A stretch of 64,000 nucleotides of DNA. Origin: Thalassomonas haliotis (GTDB lineage: Bacteria > Pseudomonadota > Gammaproteobacteria > Enterobacterales > Alteromonadaceae). This document shows, in pieces, positions 60,182-64,000 of this stretch; the first letter of the stretch is position 1; each line of letters opens with the position of its first letter. The position numbers and the translations under genes were made by a program. The stretch is from positions 1,674,001-1,738,000 of the forward strand of contig NZ_CP059693.1 of assembly GCF_028657945.1 (NCBI RefSeq), given 5' to 3'. Under the pieces are notes generated by a model. It saw only the letters and a program-made list of their open reading frames with translations, had not been told where the DNA came from and made no database searches.

Positions 60182-62128
60182 ATGAATCAAATTAAATTTT
60201 TACCACAAGACCTTATCAAGGCTGCTGATAATAAAGCAGAAACCTCAGGTGTTGACCCCAGATCCCAGGACAGGGATGACAGCTTTTCTTCCCTGGTCGA
60301 GCAGCACAGCCATAATGAACCCGGCAGCAGAAGCGACAGGCAAAGCAATAAAAGCGGCAACCCGTCCGGCAATGAAAGCGGCAAGGGGGCCGGCAAGAGT
60401 ACAGGTAATAAAGGCGGCAATGAGGCATCAAGGGTAAGTGACAGCGAAAAAAACAGCGATCCGGTAGAGCCGGCAGATAAAAATGCCGAAACTGTGACCG
60501 GTGAAGTCGATGCCAGTGATACCCAGGCAGCTAAAGAAGCCGAAGGCGCAGAAAATACCGGCCCGGGAACGAGCGGCAAACCGGATCAAGCCAAAGATCC
60601 CCAGAACCTGATTGACCTGCTTGGCGCATCTGCCAAGTTGTTGCAGCAGCAAGTGATGGGGCAAGGGGCTGGTGAGCAGGAGTTAACCGGCGACGTCAAT
60701 ATCGAAGCAGATATAGTAGAAACCACAGCGGACGAAAGGTCGGTGCTTGCTAAACTTAAAGGTTTAGCCGGGGTCCATCAGCCGACCACGGCAAAAGAGC
60801 TAAACGGACAGCTTGCAGGACAAGTATCTGAAGGAGAAAATCCTGGTGAACAAGGTGCTGAAGCCGATGGCTTGAGTGCAGAGCAGATGGCTAAACAGGC
60901 TGATAAGGCACAAACAGGTTCGCAGGATGCAGAATTATTAGCAAAATTAAAAGGTGGTGAAGCAGAAGTAAAAGACAAAGCCGGGCAGGCGCAAGTCCCT
61001 TTAACCGACAAAAAATTGTCACCCCAGGAATTGATGGCAAAAGCGCAGCAGGAACTCGCGGCAGAGTTAAAGGCTAAAACCGGTGCTAACGGTGATGCCG
61101 AAGCTACTGACGAGGCCTTGACAGAGAAAGCCTTGGCGGCGGTTAAGGGGTTTGCTGCTGAGAGCGATAACAGCGGCAAAAAATCCATTTTGCTTAATAA
61201 TAAACCGGGTGAGATGGCTAAAGCGGCTGCAACTCTGGCAGCGGCAAACAATCAGGCCGTAGATGAAGCGGCAACAGAGCCTGCTCCCGAGGCAGGCGAT
61301 AATTCTGCCGTTGCCGATAACGGTGTTAAATCAGCTCCTCTGCAAAATCAAACGCTTGCTACAGATAACCACCGGCCTTTAGGGGCGGCGGCTGAACACA
61401 GTGAACAAGGTGCTGGCAGCCAGGGCGGCGAACAGGGAAAAAATAGCGGGAGCCAGGCCGGACAGCAATCCGGTTCCGGTGAAAGCTTTATGATAAAAGA
61501 GGAAGCCAACCAGGCCCAGCAACATAAAGCGGCAACGACCCCGGTGAGGGAACAAAGTACCCTGGCGGCGCAAATGAATAATTCTGCCCTGGCCAACGCT
61601 GAAACACCACAAGCCCACAATTCTGAGCATGTATTAGATTCGGTAGCCACTAAGGTGAATGCGGAAAATTTGCAGACGCAAAAAAATAACCTGACCACGC
61701 TTAATGAAGCCCTGAACCTGCGCAAAGATTTTGTCGGCCCGATGAAAGAAAAAGTCATGATCATGATTAACCAGAAAATCCAGCAGGTTGAGATACGTCT
61801 TGATCCGCCGGAGCTGGGTAATATGCATGTCAGGGTCAACCTGCAAAATGAGCAGGCGGCGGTGAACTTCTTGGTGCAGAGCCAGCAGGCGAAAGAAGCG
61901 CTGGAGCAGGGCATGGGGAAACTCAAAGATATGCTCTCACAAAGCGGTGTTGATGTCGGCGATACCAATGTTGCACAACAGCAGCAGGGGTCAGGCGATA
62001 ACGGGCAGGGATTTGGCCATGGACAGCAAGGCAATGGCCGGGAAAATCATGGTTTTGAACAGCAGGAGCTGGTAATGCAGGCGAGTCTGCAGCAAGTGAG
62101 TGCTTCCGGGGTTGATTATTATGCCTAG
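60182..62128 (+). CDS. fliK: Flagellar hook-length control protein FliK
   Basis: A 648-residue protein. The first 500 residues are hydrophilic, low-complexity and Gly/Ser/Glu/Ala/Gln-rich, as expected of the ruler domain. The C-terminal switch domain (about 515-600) has KVMIMINQKIQQVEIRLDPP, ELGNMHVRVNLQNEQAAVNF and LKDMLSQSGVDVGDTNV. FliK measures hook length and switches FlhB to filament substrates. Length is in the range seen in Vibrio and Shewanella. Confidence 0.92.
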   Translation: MNQIKFLPQDLIKAADNKAETSGVDPRSQDRDDSFSSLVEQHSHNEPGSRSDRQSNKSGNPSGNESGKGAGKSTGNKGGNEASRVSDSEKNSDPVEPADKNAETVTGEVDASDTQAAKEAEGAENTGPGTSGKPDQAKDPQNLIDLLGASAKLLQQQVMGQGAGEQELTGDVNIEADIVETTADERSVLAKLKGLAGVHQPTTAKELNGQLAGQVSEGENPGEQGAEADGLSAEQMAKQADKAQTGSQDAELLAKLKGGEAEVKDKAGQAQVPLTDKKLSPQELMAKAQQELAAELKAKTGANGDAEATDEALTEKALAAVKGFAAESDNSGKKSILLNNKPGEMAKAAATLAAANNQAVDEAATEPAPEAGDNSAVADNGVKSAPLQNQTLATDNHRPLGAAAEHSEQGAGSQGGEQGKNSGSQAGQQSGSGESFMIKEEANQAQQHKAATTPVREQSTLAAQMNNSALANAETPQAHNSEHVLDSVATKVNAENLQTQKNNLTTLNEALNLRKDFVGPMKEKVMIMINQKIQQVEIRLDPPELGNMHVRVNLQNEQAAVNFLVQSQQAKEALEQGMGKLKDMLSQSGVDVGDTNVAQQQQGSGDNGQGFGHGQQGNGRENHGFEQQELVMQASLQQVSASGVDYYA

Positions 62129-62299
62129 CTCCGGCCCGGTCCATGTTTGTGTCATTTACGGACCCCAGAGCTAATGCTGGTTAAAGCCTGTGCAGTTGGC
62201 CTTGATTCGCCTATAAAAAATAATAAATTCATTGGCTCAGTGGCTATTCAAGGATATAGTCTAGTGTAGATTGGCTAATTTTAAGAAAAAGGGTCACAA

Positions 62300-62839
62300 A
62301 TGGCTGATGACAAAGAATTAGAGTTGGATAAACCGCCAAAAAATAAAAAGATTATCATCATAGTAGCTGTGGTTGCCGTTCTTGCCCTGGCTGGTGGTGG
62401 TGCCTTCTTTTTCCTCGGTGGCGACTCGGTAAGCGAAGCCGAACTTGAAGCGGCGCTTGATACCGCAGATCCGGCAGCTGTTGCTGCCCAGGTCGAAGAA
62501 ACGTCAGCGGCAGAAGCCGGTACTGCCTTGTATGTGCCTATGCCACGTCCGTTCCGTTTTAATGTCCCGGGGGCTTCCCGTGACCGGTTTGTTGAAATCC
62601 GGGTACAATTATTGGTGCGTGGCGGCGACAATGAAGAAACCGCGAAGAAACACGTGCCTTTACTGGAAAGTACCTTGCTAGGGGTCTTTTCGCAGGCCAA
62701 TGCCGATGATCTCTCCACCAGTGCAGGAAAAACCTCGCTGAAGCAAAAATCGCTGGCGGAAGTGCAAAAGATTATGATGGATATCGCCGGTAATAAAATT
62801 ATTGAACAGGTATTGTTTACCGGTTTTGTTATGCAATAG
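62300..62839 (+). CDS. fliL: Flagellar basal body-associated protein FliL
   Basis: A 179-residue single-pass membrane protein: cytoplasmic Lys-rich tail, membrane helix at about 16-36 (IIIIVAVVAVLALAGGGAFF), and a stomatin-like periplasmic domain (YVPMPRPFRFNVPGASRDRF, FVEIRVQLLVRGGDNEETAK). FliL rings the stator units and supports torque. It begins the fliLMN group, with fliM 30 bases downstream. Confidence 0.94.
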   Translation: MADDKELELDKPPKNKKIIIIVAVVAVLALAGGGAFFFLGGDSVSEAELEAALDTADPAAVAAQVEETSAAEAGTALYVPMPRPFRFNVPGASRDRFVEIRVQLLVRGGDNEETAKKHVPLLESTLLGVFSQANADDLSTSAGKTSLKQKSLAEVQKIMMDIAGNKIIEQVLFTGFVMQ

Positions 62840-62869
62840 CAATGTGGCTGCAACAAAGAGTACTACTGA

Positions 62870-63931
62870 GTGAGTGATTTATTATCGCAAGACGAGATCG
62901 ATGCGCTACTCCATGGTGTCGATGATGTCGAAGAAGAAGAGATAGTCGAGGAGTCCGTCGAGCAGGAAGGGACTTCCGATTATGATTTTTCCTCACAAGA
63001 CCGTATCGTTCGCGGCCGTATGCCGACCCTGGAAATGGTGAACGAACGTTTTGCCCGCCATATGCGCATCAGTTTATTTAACATGATGCGCCGCAGCGCC
63101 GAAGTTTCCATCAATGGTATCCAGATGATCAAGTTTGGTGAGTACGTACATACCCTGTTCGTACCGACCAGTTTGAATATGGTACGTTTCAGACCACTAA
63201 AAGGTACCGCCTTGATCACCATGGAAGCCCGGCTGGTGTTTATCCTGGTAGATAACTTCTTTGGCGGTGACGGCCGTTACCATGCCAAAATCGAAGGACG
63301 GGAGTTTACCCCGACCGAGCGCCGTATTATCCAGATGCTGCTTAAGCTGATCTTCGAAGATTATAAAGAGGCCTGGTCGCCGGTGATGGACGTTTCGTTT
63401 GAATACCTGGACTCTGAAGTTAACCCGTCGATGGCCAATATCGTCAGCCCCACCGAAGTGGTGGTGATCAGCTCCTTCCATATCGAACTCGACGGCGGCG
63501 GCGGCGACTTCCATGTCGCTCTGCCTTATTCCATGCTTGAGCCGATCCGTGAATTGCTTGATGCCGGTGTACAAAGTGATAAAGAAGATACCGATATGCG
63601 CTGGTCCAAAGCGCTTCGGGATGAAATCATGGATGTGCCGGTGGAGTTGTCCACTAAGTTCCTGGAAGTGGATTTACCGCTGTCGCAGGTGATGGACCTT
63701 GAGGCAGGGGATATTATCCCGATTGAAATGCCGGATCACATTACCGTGCTGATTGAAGATCTGCCGTCATTCAGGGCCAAACTTGGCCGCAGCCGCGATA
63801 ATGTTGCCCTGAAAATAGAATCGAAAATCAAGCGTCCTGAATCGGTGAAATCTGAATTAACGATATTAACCAAAGGCGGTAAACGCCTGGACAGTGATGC
63901 CGAGCTTCATCTGTTAGAAGATGATTTATAG
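62870..63931 (+). CDS. fliM: Flagellar motor switch protein FliM
   Basis: A 353-residue protein starting with GTG. The N-terminus LLSQDEIDALLHGV is the CheY-P binding motif. The CheC-like middle domain contains ERFARHMRISLFNMMRRSAE and FFGGDGRYHAKIEGREFTPT; the C-terminal SpoA domain begins near ILTK-type strand residues (LPLSQVMDLEAGDIIPIEMP). FliM binds CheY-P and switches rotation. fliN should follow just beyond the window. Confidence 0.96.
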   Translation: MSDLLSQDEIDALLHGVDDVEEEEIVEESVEQEGTSDYDFSSQDRIVRGRMPTLEMVNERFARHMRISLFNMMRRSAEVSINGIQMIKFGEYVHTLFVPTSLNMVRFRPLKGTALITMEARLVFILVDNFFGGDGRYHAKIEGREFTPTERRIIQMLLKLIFEDYKEAWSPVMDVSFEYLDSEVNPSMANIVSPTEVVVISSFHIELDGGGGDFHVALPYSMLEPIRELLDAGVQSDKEDTDMRWSKALRDEIMDVPVELSTKFLEVDLPLSQVMDLEAGDIIPIEMPDHITVLIEDLPSFRAKLGRSRDNVALKIESKIKRPESVKSELTILTKGGKRLDSDAELHLLEDDL

Positions 63932-64000
63932 AAGATTATTTATAAAGTGAATGTATAGCTGATTAATGGCTTAGAGAAGGTTTGACCCTTTGAGGGATTT

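Noticed and set aside
61348-62034. Minus-strand open frame rich in Cys, Pro and Ser
   Set aside because: Antisense shadow of the low-complexity fliK coding sequence; no start signal or domain.
62129-62299. A sigma-54 promoter before fliL
   Set aside because: TGGCCTTGATTCGC and TGGTTAAAGCCTGTGC have 9 and 11 bases between GG and GC instead of 10.
1-64000. CRISPR arrays, prophage genes, integrases and complete insertion sequences
   Set aside because: I found no regularly spaced repeats, phage structural genes or intact transposase genes in the window.

Overview
The window looks like chromosomal DNA of a marine gammaproteobacterium of the Alteromonadales, most likely Colwelliaceae (Thalassomonas/Thalassotalea/Colwellia type). 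This rests on a Vibrio/Shewanella-style polar flagellar cluster with FlrA-FlrB-FlrC regulators, FlgT and FlgP ring proteins, CheV-CheR next to flgB and several flagellin genes, together with mid-range G+C. No read of 16S rRNA or housekeeping genes is possible here, so the genus is inference.

Region 1 (1-5.6 kb, + strand): end of a MacB-type ABC ATPase gene, two FtsX/MacB-type permease genes, then a sigma-54-activating response regulator and a histidine kinase whose genes overlap by one base. This is an ABC exporter with its own NtrC-type two-component system.

Region 2 (5.7-20.6 kb, - strand): a run of thirteen closely spaced genes. From the 5' end they encode a TPR protein with a TonB-like C-terminus, a poly-serine lipoprotein, a glycine-zipper lipoprotein, a TPR/coiled-coil membrane protein, a PEGA-repeat protein fused to an FGE/sulfatase-modifying-factor fold, a small periplasmic protein, a MotA/TolQ/ExbB-type channel, an actin/Hsp70-like protein with an FHA-like tail, two membrane-anchored VWA proteins, two more lipoproteins and an M48 metalloprotease lipoprotein. 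The two VWA proteins begin with an ExbD/MotB-like anchor. I read the core as an ion-driven membrane motor with VWA domains in place of the usual peptidoglycan-binding partner. It is the best candidate for an undescribed system in the window.

Region 3 (21.1-25.0 kb): tRNA-Arg(CCT), flgT, flgP, then flgN, flgM and flgA. A textbook sigma-28 promoter lies in front of flgM and a sigma-54 promoter in front of flgT.

Region 4 (25.2-46.1 kb, + strand): cheV, cheR, flgBCDE (ending in a strong terminator), flgFGHIJKL (behind a sigma-54 promoter), three flagellin genes, flaG and fliD. Between flgK and flgL there are two 159-bp tandem copies, each opening with a copy of the flgL ribosome-binding site and first codons. 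The first flagellin gene has a sigma-54 promoter about 300 bases upstream and a leader rich in inverted repeats; the third has a sigma-28 promoter.

Region 5 (46.1-48.8 kb): an accessory interruption holding a MITE-like palindrome, a PEP-CTERM/DUF1566 secreted protein gene, decayed DNA with a DUF1566-like remnant, and fliT and fliS on the - strand.

Region 6 (49.3-64.0 kb, + strand): flrA, flrB, flrC, fliE, fliF, fliG, fliH, fliI, fliJ, fliK, fliL and fliM; the window ends just after fliM. Sigma-54 elements precede flrB and fliE convincingly, and fliI and fliK less so. Together regions 3-6 give the usual polar hierarchy: FlrA with sigma-54, then FlrBC with sigma-54, then sigma-28 released from FlgM.
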